Under the pieces are notes generated by a model. That model did no database searches. It had not been told where the DNA came from and saw nothing but the letters and a program-made list of their open reading frames with translations. Both the position numbers and the translations under genes were made by a program. DNA of 64,000 nucleotides, taken from assembly GCA_010015745.1 (NCBI GenBank), contig ML978193.1, positions 157,321 through 221,320 of the forward strand, read 5' to 3'. Source of the DNA: Setomelanomma holmii (taxonomy: Eukaryota > Ascomycota > Dothideomycetes > Pleosporales > Phaeosphaeriaceae). Positions 35,325 through 48,559 of this stretch are shown one piece after another (the first letter of the stretch is position 1; each line of letters starts with the position of its first letter).

Positions 35325-38045
35325 TCAATGCGTGGGACCATAGCCATTCTGCCCCACAGTCGATGGCGCAAAGTAAGGCTGTGGCTTCTCAGGTGTTGGA
35401 CTCGCTTTCTTGACAGGCGGAGACAAGATCTGCGGCTTTTGCTGCGGACTCAATGCCTGTGCCGGCGGGAAGACAGGTGTTTCGCTCATTTCATGGCTTG
35501 ACATTGGCCTCATGCCGTCGTGTTTTGAAGGCGCCGGTATTGGATCAGGCAACATCTGGGCAGGCATTTGCGACGGCGAAGGCGCGATGCGTACGGGTGC
35601 AGGTGCCGGCGATGACATGTGTGCTGGTAGTGGTGCTGGCGAGCTGTGCTTTGTGGGCGAGAACGAGGGCTGCGGTCGATGTGCTGAGCTGGGCGGAAAG
35701 GAGGAACGGGGGCTATTGAAATTATAGTGTGTAGGTAGACCATTAGTTGGTCGCGGAGAGTTCGCTGGCGAGTGCTTGACTGGTGAGCCGGCGAAGCCTG
35801 CGGATGAGGCTGGACGGCTGAAGCTCTGTGCATAAGGTGGTGGAGCATGTTGGGACGAACCGAATGGGTTCGAAAGACCAAAAGAGCTACCGTTTTGTTG
35901 TGGACGTGGCGAGTGCTGGCTTTTCGTCGGGCTAGACGGTGGGTGTGGGAGGTTGAAGGGCGGAGGTGATGATGGTGGATAGCCATTAGGTCTCGAGACA
36001 TTTGCCAATGGCTGGCCTGACGATATTGGTCGAGGACGTACTGGCGATGAGCTGCCATTTGCACCATTATAAGGAGATCCGTAGGCGGCTTCCGACCGAT
36101 GTATACCAGGTGGGCCGAGTGCTTGTCCTCGCGGTGATAGACTCGGTCCATCAACCCATGGCTGTTGCATGGGCTGCGCAGGTTGTGGGTACATGTGTGC
36201 AACACGTGATTGTGGTGCTGGTATCTCGACGAACTCCAAACGACGAGTGGGGTTGGGGTGCTGTTCGCCATTCGCTTGAGCCTCATTTCGAGATGCTGGC
36301 GAAGCAGATGTGAGCCGCAGCTTAAGCGGCGGAAGTTTGGGTTGGTTCAATTCCTCCTCTTTCCGCTTGCACGTGCCGCAAACGAACTTGAAATTGGGAT
36401 CTTCCGCTTGATCCTCTGTGATGCCATGGCATTTCACATGTTGCCAGACATTACACTTCTCGCACGAGATTTGTGGCGTATTATCATTCTAGGTGAGTTA
36501 GCGATGTCGGAAGCTCAGAGCACAAGATTGACTTACAAGATTTGAACCATAAGTGCCACACTTCTCGCAATCAAAGAACCAGTCCTCCTCTTCATTCAAC
36601 CGCTTGAGATCGATCTCGTGCTGCTTCATCATGGCTTTGAGATGACGCTCCGATAGTCGAGCAGCATTGCTGGCTAGCTTCTGCTCATTCTCCTTCAGTT
36701 TGCGCAGCTCCTCCTCCTTGAGTATCTTCGCGGTCTCACGCTCACGCAGGCGCTGTTCGCGTGTCATTCTGCGAGAGTCGTGTGCTTCCTCGAGCTTCTT
36801 TAGCCTCTCCTGTTCAGCCTGTGCCATTGCCAGCTCAGCCTCTCGTTTGCGTCCAGCAGCTTCGATCTCCTCTTGCTCTTTCTGCTTCTCCAATCTGGAC
36901 GAGATACGAGACGAGCGCTTCGCCATCGCCAACTTTTGCATGTTCTCGAGTTCCTTCATCTTCCGAGCCTGCTTCTTTGCTTGCTCTTCTGCTAGGCCTT
37001 CCATCACAGGTATGACCTCTTCTTCAAGTCGCTTGTAAAGTATCTTCTCATTAGGGTCACGACTCTTCCGTATGCTGGCCATGTACTCCTGGTAGTCTTC
37101 GAGGGTGACGCAGATACATTCCCATTTCATGCCACCGAGGCCATCATCCTCGGCTTCTTCCACTCGGTGAACAGCTGGTGCCTCCTCTCCTTCGCTCACC
37201 TCCTCTGGCTCAGGCGTAGAGACTTTCTGTCGCTTGCTGGCTCGTGTGCCCCTCGAGTTTTTGGACTTCGGTTTCGCTTTGACCTTTTTAGGCTCGGGTG
37301 GAGGTGGCGGGTCGGTTCGTCGATACATGCGGTTGTCATCAAGGACGAAAAGGACTCGATCTTCAGAGTCCCAGCCAGTGGGTTCCATGCGCTATAGACC
37401 TGGTTAGCATTTGTCCCAATGCATTCAAGGGAGTACGCACCCAAAGCGTCTGTTCGCTATCTGTGGCCGATAGCCTCTCTCGTACAGAATTTGGATTGTT
37501 TAGCGTCCATGTCGACAGCTGTTGCAGCACGCGTATCCTTGTGAAGATGTCAAAGTCGTTGAACTTCTTTGGCTCCTCTTCCTCGCCAAAGGGGTTGCGA
37601 TTAGGGGCTTTCGCGACAAACTGGCGGCGCGTGTACTCATCGAATATCTCCGGTCTGTCCCATGTGAGCGCGTGTATTTGAGTCGTTCGACGGAAAACCT
37701 ACGTCAAGCCTTTGTGTGATGAGACGTGCTTCAGCAGCGCCAGACCAATCTGTGCAAGCTTTTCCGACGGATGGGGCTTGAGGCACTCGCTCTCCAACTC
37801 CTGTATCTGTGTCAGCCTGTTCTCTATCTAAATCGCGCTCGGCGCATCCGCAGCGACGCCAGGCGCAAAGCTGGAAGTACCTCGATGTCGAAGTCCTTGT
37901 CGATCTTGATTGCGTCACCAAAGAGGCTGATGTATTGTGCGAGGTTGGCAAATTGCCACATGCTGCGCAGTCTCTGGAGGGTGCTGGGCTCTTCGACGGG
38001 CTCTTCTGCCTCCATCTCGTCGCGGGCGCGCTTTCGAGCAGGCAT
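35325..38045 (-). CDS. DDT/WHIM and PHD-finger chromatin-remodelling subunit
   Basis: Nuclear chromatin protein. Exons 38045-37881, 37800-37703, 37654-37441, 37391-36537 and 36488-35325 give about 831 residues. The acceptor of exon 2 could be six bases earlier. N-terminal residues about 20-150 look like a DDT/WHIM region, as in ISWI-partner subunits (RSF1/CECR2-like): LRSMWQFANLAQYISLFGD, ECLKPHPSEKLAQIGLALLK. The WHIM-type block MEPTGWDSEDRVLFVLDDNR follows. A long charged coiled coil then runs from roughly residue 230 to 420. The PHD finger starts CEKCGTYGSN and continues across intron 4 with CEKCNVWQHVKCHG and CGTCKR. The C-terminal 350 residues are Pro/Ser-rich and disordered. Binding of a modified histone H3 tail is a family expectation, not shown here. 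Confidence 0.85.
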
Positions 38046-39577
38046 TGTGAGGGAGCGTGCCTGGGGCGGCGCGTGCAGGCAACGTTTGGACTGATCGAAC
38101 GGGCAGTTCGAGCGTTCCCTTCGTTGCTGTGGGCGTCGAGGAGGATATGCAACACGACGATATTGCAGCCGAGCAGTGATGAGAGTGGTGAGGGTGCATG
38201 TGGGTCTCACGATGATGAGGCACGAAAGGCGCGTCGCCAAATTGCGGCGATCTTTCGGAAGTCCCAAAGTGGTAAAGCGTGTGTCTGCTCCAAGATTCGA
38301 CCTGACCTCGTTGTCTTGTATACGCATCATTCACGTACTCGATGCAGTTATTGAGATGCTAGTATTGAAACAAACCATGCATCATGAATAAAGCTGCAAG
38401 GACGCTCAATATACGTTAATGGCCAGTACCTGTGACTATGATTCTCGCAAATACATCCAGAGCTAGTACGTGCTACCACCTCTAGCAATATTTTATGCCT
38501 AAGTATTTGTGAAGGACCACAGCTTCAGCATAACTTGGAAGCTATACCAGCCTATTCGGTACACATCACTCGAAAGACACGCAATCCGCTCGGGGCATGC
38601 AATTGTGCACAGTATTCACGATTTGTATCAGTGTATCAGCTCCACTGCGGAGACCTGTCGTTATTGGGATGGGACACGAGATAGTAAGATACCTGCGGTC
38701 CCCATATGAGCAGCGTGGGATCATGGTCAGCTTTGTTTATGCGCAGCCTCTAGTCCGTGGACAAACATGATGTCAGGCACAATGCCTACTGAACACACTT
38801 AGGAGCTCCTAATGCGAATTCGGGTCGTTCCCTTCCTCTCAATCGCAGTATATCTCATGCTAGCTGGGTATCGAATCGAGAACACTAGAGACAATTTCCT
38901 GGTCTCTGCGCAATACAGCAAGGCTGCGCAATACAGGAAGCTGCGCCACTTATGAACAATATGTCGGGACGCAGAAGGCTACCGGCTCTTCTCCTCAGGG
39001 CTGACTGATGTGGCTGACGCGACAGCTGACAGGGGGATTTCCGCGTTACCGACACGAAGCTGTTTCGAGATGCATGTTGGTGGCTCAGCTGCGCTCAATG
39101 GACCAGAGATATCGTAGGTAAATGTGCCGTGCACGACGCTGTACATAATGATTTCAGTGACCATGCAATTCTGTCGTAGACTCTTCAGGTCGTTCGTGCT
39201 ACGTGATCGCCAGAGGCACAACGGTGAACTAAAAATACCGGCATTGAACCCCTGCGCATCCTAAGCTGCAAAGAGGGCTAGTCGGCCCTGGGCTGGCTGA
39301 TCCATGCAGTTGGTTGTGGACATGTTCACCTCCGTGCATACTCCACCATCCCATCCCGCATCCTTTGAGCACGACCTCTCGCAAACACGACCATAATTCC
39401 CCTCGCACCGTCGCGACAGTCCCACCGTCGCCGCTGCCACCTTTCCTATCGCCAAACACGCCCGCTGCCCCTAAATCGTCTCACATCACCCACATGGTCG
39501 CGCGATAGCGTCTAGCAAGCTGAGCTGCAGCAGCCAGATGCCGAATTGAGCGCAACACACCAGGACAGGACGCTCCA
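38046..39577. promoter_or_regulatory. Divergent region between PHD gene and CCH1
   Basis: About 1.5 kb between two divergent start codons. C-rich tracts lie just before the CCH1 ATG (39330-39480). No coding frame with a domain was found. Confidence 0.4.
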
Positions 39578-42500
39578 ATGTCCTACCCCGACCCCAATCA
39601 GCGCCAGGCCCACGCTCACCAATCAATACCGCTGCAAGATCTGAATCGACCGCCGGACGACGATGACGAGCTTGCGCCACAGCAACACCGGAGAACCCTC
39701 AGTGACCGCGGGCGGAATCTGCTCAGGCAAACCGGTGCGATAGCAACAGGACGGCAACGAGACTCGCAGTATGCGCCCATTGCCGAGGCATCACCAAGTC
39801 CTACGCGGCATGCACTGCGACCACAAATCAACACCAACGTGGGCTCTCAGCAGGGTGGCATACGCAGGGTCGACGACGATGATGTGGGCTCGCCCATCGA
39901 TGCAGGCGCGTTTCAGGCTGCCATTGGATTTGGCATGGACATGAACTTCCAGGGCGACACGTCTCCTCCATTTACTCCACCGCCCATGGACACTCCGGCT
40001 TCTTCAGAGGAGGCATATGGTCATTATGGTCATCCTTATCAGGACCGATCTACGTCCGAAGACCACGGCTACTTCTCGCCAGTGTACGACGACACCGCAC
40101 GGTTGACAGATGCGCAACACTTGCAACCCATCAGCGGGGCTACAGCGTCCCTGTCTCCGCAGCAAGACCGCTCCAGCTTCCAGAGCGTGCGCTTTCTCAG
40201 TCCTGGAGATGCGTCGCCTGTGGCAAGACACAGCGAGAACTTGGGGCAGGTGGAAGCAGCAACAGGCAGTCTTAGAGACTCAACAGGAAGGAAGCGGTCT
40301 TTGTCTCCTGGCCAAATCGCATCGCCGCTGAATCGGGCCGGAACCATCATGCGGAACATGTCTCAGCGTGTTGTCAATGTCAGCAATGATTCTCAAGTCG
40401 CCGAGCGGACACTTCGCCGGAAATCGACAGTGCATGCTCGCCTACAAGAACCGCCAACATTTCCAGCGTTGCCAGGGTATGCTACCGATGGACCTTCATC
40501 GCCTACGCCGTCTCACGCAGGTGAAAAGCCTCCGTCGCCCATCGTCCACGTGCGCAGGCCAAGTTTACAATGGCAGCGGCCTCCAAACCCGTTGCGCGGG
40601 AAAAGCTTGGGCATATTCTCGGCCAACAGCAAGATCAGGATGAAGCTGTGCGACGTTCTGGTCCATCCGGCCACTGAGCCACTGCTGCTCGTTCTGATCA
40701 TTATCCAGACTGCGTTACTCGCAATCGATGCGCGTGACAAGGCCAAATACGAACCGGGCATCGTCAAGGACATTCGTGAATTTTCGGGTATTGACTATGC
40801 CCTTCTTGCCCTCTTCGTCATATACACGGTAGAAGTCATCGTGCGCATCATCGTCTCCGGCTTCATCATAAATCCCGTGGAATACAGTACTATCAACCGT
40901 CAAGTAGGTCTTTGGGAAGCAGTCATGATGAAGCTTAATCGCTATTTTGGCGGTCCTGAGCGACAGTTATCCAAAAGTCGCAGCGGCACCAACGACGATG
41001 CAATGGAGCCACAACAACCTTCAGTACTTCGGACTTTCACCACGGCGCAGATGCATGTTGATATTGGCCCTGGCGATCTTCGGGAACAGCAGCGTATTCG
41101 ATTAGCGCACCGAGCGTACTTACGACACTCGTTCAATCGAACCGACTTTTTGGCTGTTGTCTCTTTCTGGATCGCATTCGTCTTGGGTCTGATTGGCATT
41201 GACAACACTCGTGTCATTCTCGTCTTCGACATGCTTAGTTGCTTGCGTATCATAAGATTGTTGAATCTCACAAGTGGAACCTCGGTATGCACTTCCTGCA
41301 TCCGATATTAAAACCAACTAACAATTCTCTAGGTCATTCTTCGCAGCTTGAAGAAAGCAGCGCCACTACTAGTCAATGTGGCCTTTCTTATCGGCTTCTT
41401 CTGGCTTTTGTTCTCTATCGTTGGCGTGCAGAGTTTCAAGTCAAGCATGAGACGAAATTGCGTTTGGCAAGAGAACGGCGTTGACGCCTTCGTCAATTCC
41501 GATCAATTCTGTGGCGGCCATCTGCTGCCGGGCAATGTCACACAAGGCTACATCGAAAAACCAGGTAGACCCAAGGGACCGAAAGAAGGCAAAGGCTTCC
41601 TTTGCCCCATTGGATCACTTTGCAAAGAGGTTGAGAACCCATACAATGGCACCAAAAGCTTCGACGATATCCTCCAGTCCCTTGAGCTGGTCTTCGTGGT
41701 CATGTCCTCGAACACATGGTCTGACCTCTTATACACCATGGCGGATACGGACTATCTGGTCAGCTCCATATATTTCATCGTTGGCATTGTGATATTGAGT
41801 TTGTGGCTCATCTCTTTGCTCATCGCTGTCATCACCTCTTCCTTTCAGATCATTCGAGAGGAGAGTAAGACTAGCGCCTTCACGGGAGAAGTCATTAAAG
41901 AGGAGGCGACGGACGAGAGCGATAAAAAGAAGCGCGTCAACAGTTTGAAACGTTTATACGACAAGACCTTCTGGATCTGGGTCGTTGTCATCACATACGG
42001 TCTTGTATGCCAAATGTTGAAAAGTGCCACCATGAGCAATTTTCGTCGGCACTTCATTGACAGATCCGAGACTGCTGTGACACTCATCCTCCTGATCGAA
42101 ATACTGATTCGACTCGTTGTAGACTGGAGACATTTCTTCAACAGCAAGCGGAATATCACCGATCTAGTGATAGCTATCATCACTACGGTGATCCAAATAC
42201 CAGCAATCAAGGACTCGCACGGTGGCAAAGCCTACGCATGGCTGACTATCTTCCAAATCATTCGTGTGTATCGAGTCGTTCTGGCGGTACCAATTACCAG
42301 AGATCTCATTGTAGGTATGGTGATCATAGACATTTGTACGAGCTGACATGCGTCTAGATGATCGTCTTTGGCAACGTTAGCGGACTGCTGAATCTCATTC
42401 TCTTCGTGTTCCTTCTCACCTTCTTGGCTGCCATTTTCGCGTCTCAACTTTTCCGTGGCGAATTGCCGGAAGAGGATAGCAGTGGTGAGACGATTCGCGT

Positions 42501-45500
42501 CCCCTTCTTCGACATATATAACTCCTTTCTCGGAATGTACCAGATTTTCTCCAGTGAGAATTGGACCACGATTCTATACGGCGTCACCGGCTACCAACAA
42601 GCTTACGGTACCGCCTGGATAGGTGCTTCATTTTGCATTCTTTGGTTCATATTTGCTAATCGTAAGTCCAAACTCCACGTTTGCGTGACGCTCTGCTCAC
42701 AAAACTCAGTCATTGTCCTCAATATGTTCATTGCTGTCATCCAAGAGAACTTCGATGTCTCCGAAGACGAGAAGCGTCTACAACAAGTAAAGGCCTTCCT
42801 CCAGCAGAAGGAACAGGGTCTCAATTCTTCTTACGGGTAAGTAGCTTGACCAATCTCATGGGCTTAGCTTACAACCATTAGCAACCTATCCTTGTCATCC
42901 ATATTTAAGCTTGGTCAAGCCAGTCGACGCGATCCGCTCGACTATGGATCTGCCGCCGCTGAGATGCTGTTGAAGGATGCTGTCGTGCGAGACTTCCTTG
43001 ACGAAGGTGGTGATACAAGCCCACACGAAGATGAGCCACATCCAGGCATCCGCCCCGCGAAGACTATCGTAGGTTCGGGGACTGTCTCTACCGTATGGCA
43101 GAGGTTTCTGCGCCGGACTGTTCACCGAGAGCCAAACCCATTCTATGCACCCCTGGACTTTGGCCGTGCATATGAAGATCTGGACCCGAGGCGTATGGCG
43201 AAAGAAGTCGTTTCCGCCACCGAGAAACGCAAGAAGGCACAACGCGAGTATCTTCGCAACCACCCGAACTACAACGTGTCGCTTTTCATGTTCCGACCTC
43301 ACAACCCAATTCGTAAAATTTGCCAACGTATCGTGGGTCCTGGTCGAGGCGGTGACAGAATCGAAGGTGTGACACCGTCAGTACCTGTCTGGTATGCATT
43401 CTCCGCTTTTATCTATGCGGCAATCATTGCAATGGTGCTACTAGCGTGCGTCACGACACCTCTATTTCAAAAAGAGTACTTCGAGAGTCACAAGTTCAGC
43501 GTCAAGAATTGGTTCGTGTGGACAGATATGGGGTTCGCCATTCTGTTCAGCATCGAAGCGCTCATCAAGGTTATAGCGGACGGCTTCTTCTGGACGCCTA
43601 ATGCTTACTTTCGAGGCTCATGGGGTTTCATCGATGGCGTCGTGTTGATCACACTTTGGGTGAACATCACCACTTCCTTCTACAATGATGGTCAAGTCAC
43701 GAGAACCGTGGGGGCTTTCAAAGCCTTGAGAGCGCTTCGCCTTCTCAATATAAGCGACAGCACTCGCGATCATTTCCACTCGCTGATTGTCCGGGGGTGG
43801 TGGAAGCTCTTCTCCGTAAGTTATTGTGACTGTCTCATGTTACGTGGTTAACATTCATAGGCTGCATTTGTCTCACTCAGCTTGTTGATTCCCTTTGCCA
43901 TCTACGGATTGAACCTTTTTGTTGGCCAAATGCAGGCTTGCAACGACGATGGCTCGAACATCACCAATCTCAAGGACTGCGTGGGAGAGTATGTGAGTTC
44001 ACCTTTCCAATGGGAAGTACTCGCCCCTCGCCAGGCTGCAAATTCGTACTACGATTTCGACAATTTTGGCAACTCGCTCTTCATCCTGTTCCAGATTGTA
44101 TCGCAAGAAGGCTGGACGGACGTCATGTGGTCTAGCATGAGCATAACTGGCGTTCTTACGCAACCGCAGGCCTTTGCAGCACAGGGAAATGCCGTCTACT
44201 TCATCATCTTCAACTTGCTCGGTGCGGTCTTCGTGCTGACGCTCTTCATCTCTGTCTTCATGCGCAACTACACGGAACAGACCGGAGTTGCGTTTCTCAC
44301 AACGGACCAGCGCTCTTGGCTCGAACTTCGCAAGCTACTACGGCAGGTCTCACCGTCGAAACGGCCTTCCTCCACGAAACGCCGCGAAACTTGGGAAGAG
44401 TGGTGTTACCGTAGGGCCGTTCGCAAAACTGGGAGGTGGCAGCGCTTTATCACTGGCGTCCTGATTCTGCACCTGTTGCTCTTATGCTTAGAGTGGTACC
44501 CCGGTTATGGTCCGTGGGAGACAGCTAGGGGTAAATCAAAGCATTCAAGACTATACGCGAGCTATGCTAATTGTCTTCCAGACTATATCTTCCTCATGCT
44601 GACCATAATCTTCATCTCGAATGTCATCATCCGGATCATAGGTCTCTCTTGGCATCGATTCCGCAAGAGCTCCTGGGATGTGTTCGCCATATTTTCAGTT
44701 TCTGGGACATTCGTCACCTCTATCCTCGTCCAAGCAAAAAGGGATGAAAGAGTGTTCATTCAGCTAAACAAACTCTGTCTTGTTTCCCTGGCTCTTCTTC
44801 TTATACCACGGAACAACCAACTGGATCAACTTTTTAAGACAGCAGCCGCCAGTCTATCAGCCATTGCAAACCTGCTCGCGACCTGGTTTGTGCTGTTCCT
44901 GGTATATGCAATTGCGCTCACTCAGACATTCGGTCTGACCCGTTTTGGACCTAACGAAACTGGAAATGTCAACTTTCGGACTGTTCCCAAGGCGCTCATC
45001 TTTTTATTCACCATGAGCATGGGCGAGGGCTGGAACGAACTCATGGAGGATTTTGCTAACGTTGACAAGCCGTACTGTACTGTTGGCGACAAGTACTTCG
45101 AGAGCGATTGTGGCAGCCCTGAATGGGCACGTGCCCTTTTCATTACCTGGAATATCCTCAGCATGTACATCTTTGTCAACTTGTTCGTCTCGTTGATCTA
45201 TGAGAGTTTCAGTTACGTGTATCAGCGTAGCAGTGGGCTCTCAGTCATCAGTCGAGAGGAGATCCGTCGGTTCAAGCAGGCCTGGGCAGAGTTTGATCCT
45301 AATGGGACAGGCTTCATCTCTCGCGATCAGTTTCCGAGACTGTTGGGTGTATGTGTCCGCTCTCTCTGCACTAAGCAGAATGCTGACTGTGGCAGGAACT
45401 GTCTGGCATCTTCGAGATGAGAATATACGATGGCGACTTCACCGTCGGCAGACTCATCGAGCAGTGCGGCACAGCACCACGTCGTGCGTCCAACCTACCT

Positions 45501-46337
45501 GTTCCAGGCCGCGAACCAACACAGGAAATCGACATCGTCAGTCTCAATCGGTGTTTGTCCGACCTCCCTGTCGCCGAGATTCGCCGCCGACGAGCACGCA
45601 TGAACACCTTTTACGAAGAGGTGCTGGTCTCGAGCGACCCCGATAGGGGCATTCAATTTACTTCACTACTCATGATTCTAGCTCACCACAAAGTCATCAA
45701 CGACAACAAGAGCTTGAGGCTGGAGGAGTTCCTGCGTCGTCGCGCTCGCCTCCAGCGTGTGGAAGAAGCTGTACGCCGGAATGTGGTTGTTGGTTTCTTC
45801 GATACCCTATACTGGGCTCGCCGCTTCCGCCGCGCGATGGAGCAGAAAAAGCAAGGCCGCATGGCTACAATTCCTCAATTTACGGTTCCGGAAATTTTCA
45901 TTGACGACGAAGAGACTGGAGATATCACCAACGCGCAGCGCGGCCCGCATCATTCCCCAAGCGGCAGTTCTCTCTTCACGCCTGCCGACACAAATACGCA
46001 AGGTGGCCTCGCTCGACCTCCATCGCCACCGCACCTCGACACCATTCCCGGCGGCCAGAGGAGCAGAGCGAACTCCATTCAACAAACACCTACAAGCTCT
46101 CCAACACGTGCATCTCCAGGGGTAAGCCCCTTCTCACCACCTGCAGATGGCGATTGGCAATTCGCATCTGCGCTCAGCCGACCTCCCAGTCCTCTTGAAG
46201 AACTAGAACCAGGACCTGCGGATAGCAGGAGCAGAGCCAACAGCGTAGTCAGCGCAGCAGATGTTTTGGAGGTACTCGACAACTCCGCATGGGGAGAGAG
46301 CATACGCAGGAGTTTCACCCAGCGCAGAAGGAGTTGA
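39578..46337 (+). CDS. CCH1: Voltage-gated-type calcium channel alpha subunit Cch1
   Basis: Plasma-membrane Ca2+ channel of the high-affinity uptake system, normally working with Mid1. Exons 39578-41284, 41333-42310, 42358-42661, 42710-42836, 42882-43815, 43861-45348 and 45396-46337 give 2159 residues. A disordered N-terminus of about 340 residues precedes four six-helix repeats. S4-like helices: SCLRIIRLLNL, IFQIIRVYRVVLAV, AFKALRALRLLNIS and a weakly charged repeat IV. Pore loops: SSNTWSDLLY, SSENWTTILY, SQEGWTDVMW and GEGWNELMED, giving an Asn/Glu/Glu/Glu ring. A C-terminal EF-hand-like segment (AWAEFDPNGTGFISRDQF) and helical region (LSGIFEMRIYDGDF) follow as in Cav channels. The tail is Pro/Ser-rich. 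Intron 42662-42709 is 48 bp and in frame. Confidence 0.95.
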
Positions 46338-48559
46338 TTAATGGATACGTCATGACGGTCTTTTCTTAGATGTACGCAGCGATGATCTGCGTTCACAAAA
46401 TGTTACCTGTCCAGCATGAACAGCTTGACAGAAACGGCCTGGTTCACAACATTAAGGATGTGCAATTCATGTTTGGAGTGGGCCTCAGAATAGGTCGGAC
46501 AGGGTAGGAGGGCGCATGGGTTGTCCGCACTGGTGGCGTTGCATAAATGTCTGAAATGATCGAGAAGAGTAGTACGCCGGCATCACCCCGCGGGCGTGTT
46601 TTGGAAAGCGGGGCTATATTCATACGACGCTATAGACAGCGGTGTCTTTCATATGTATCTAGTAATGATGAGAAGTGGTGATGATGTGGTGGAGGACTGT
46701 ATTGGGATCATGAGCGGGCATTGCATAGCGCCGGCGTCGAACGTATCAAAGACATTTTTACCTTGAAAACTTTCAATATGGCAAGACGTATCTGAATTTG
46801 CCGTACATGGCTGCGGCACAGCTGTCAGTCAATCCGGACCCTGAATGTCATCGAAAAAATCGAGGTCTTCGATCCGGTGGAGACAACCAGCCACTGTTTC
46901 CTCCCACACTTTCATCAAACATGCTGCACCACGACATCACTCCGAGCCGTCTCGTCCTCGGACATGTGCCGTTTGCAAATCTGATGATACGCTACTTTCA
47001 CTGGCTACCAGCAGGCGTGATGCCTCAACACCTGCGACAAAGCTCAGGTAGCTCAGCTTACTTCCAACTGCGCTCGCCCACTCGTGTTCTCACTCCCCGC
47101 TCTCTTTTTCCCAGCGCACATCAAACAAGATCATCGTATCCAGCTCCGAAGCCATTCGCAGCATTTCCAAATCCACGCCGGAGTGTCCGCTGTCTGAAAC
47201 ACTAGCGCACCATCAGACAGCTCAGCAAGCAAGACTAACCACATCGAGATATCACTCAGACACGCTCGCCTGTTGCAGATGCATGTATCACAGCACGGAT
47301 GAGGGGTCTTGAGACGGGTCGCTTGGACATGAGACACGATATGCCCCTCAAGTGCCCTGCACACACGCTTTTGGCGGGCAGAAGCGTGAAGAACAGGTGT
47401 TGAGGGCGCGGATACTGCGTCTGGCTGGCTGGCTGTGTTGGTACCCGATTACCTAACAAGCTCCGCTGTGTTGAGGCATGGTTCGAGCTCGTCTGCTTGT
47501 GCCTGTCTCGTCGCATGTGCTGACGTGCTGTGTCTCGAAGGGGTTCGTCATCATGGAGCCCAACAGACGCGTTGAGCGAGACCGATCTTGACACCTCGAT
47601 AAGCAAGCCACAACCTTATCGACAGAACAACGCACCACGACTCCGCGAAATTGCGGCCTGACTCTGGTTCCGCCGTGCAAGCAAGCCAGTCTATCGATAA
47701 GATTGGCATCGCAGTCCTGAGCAAATTACACAGCAATCCCACAGTGCAATCAGTCCGCGGCATCGCGACAGATGCTGTGATGTGGGCCCGCTTCCTCGCC
47801 TGTTTCTGTGGACGGCGATCAAACGCGTACAAACTAGCATCAACATCAGACTCCGACACACAGGCTCATACGCGGGCCCTAGCATCATCCTCTCGCAGCT
47901 GGGCACTCGTTCCTGGCTAAGTTGCGTTAGTCTTGCTTTGGCTACTGTAACAAGCAGGGGTGCGTACACTTCTGGCACCATTACGCACAGGCATACGACA
48001 CACGACGCGACTGAGCCTTAAACATGCGCAGCCCGGCTCCGCTAGGTTCCCAAGGTTTTATGACATTTTTATCTCGTTGCGAGTTCCCTCACTTTCGTTT
48101 CTTGAAGAGCCTTGCTGGTCTTGCTGGTCTTGCTGTCTGTCTCTCCACCCACACATACGCATCTTGATTGAAGGAGACCTTGAGGGTTGACAGATAACGA
48201 AAAGTCTCATCTTTGATTGTTGAAACATACCTCGAAGCTGGTGTCTGATCCGCAAGCTGCTGTGTCACCAACACAAGGCCGTTCACGGACATTCTTCATC
48301 TGGCGATCTTGCATCGCTCACCCTGACATCACGACACTCTCGCTCCAACAACAACACAAATACTTCGACATCGTCAACGAACCAGCTGGCCCTGCTTCTT
48401 CGGCTTCATTCTCTTTCGGTCCGATCTGCAATAGACGGCAATCTCGGTTCATCATCATCCAACGGAACTCGACGGGTCTTTTAGCTTGTCTGACGAGCAA
48501 ACCACCACCACCACCAATACCGATACACCAAACCTCAACAAAACAAACAGACATACAAA
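46338..48559. other. Long intergenic region, no convincing gene
   Basis: About 2.2 kb. A 135-codon frame at 46798-47205 has no recognisable domain and is not called. The right part is pyrimidine-rich and probably the leader of the small gene at 48560. Confidence 0.35.
48111..48135 (+). repeat. Short tandem repeat (CTTGCTGGT)n
   Basis: Two full and one partial copy of the 9-base unit CTTGCTGGT, in the leader region of the downstream small gene. Confidence 0.7.

Noticed and set aside
46798..47205. 135-codon plus-strand frame
   Set aside because: No domain or family-like pattern; composition fits random sequence.
47475..47500. GGTTCGAGCTC resembling a tRNA B box
   Set aside because: It does not match the B-box consensus at the end and no cloverleaf arms could be drawn around it; no other tRNA candidate was found.
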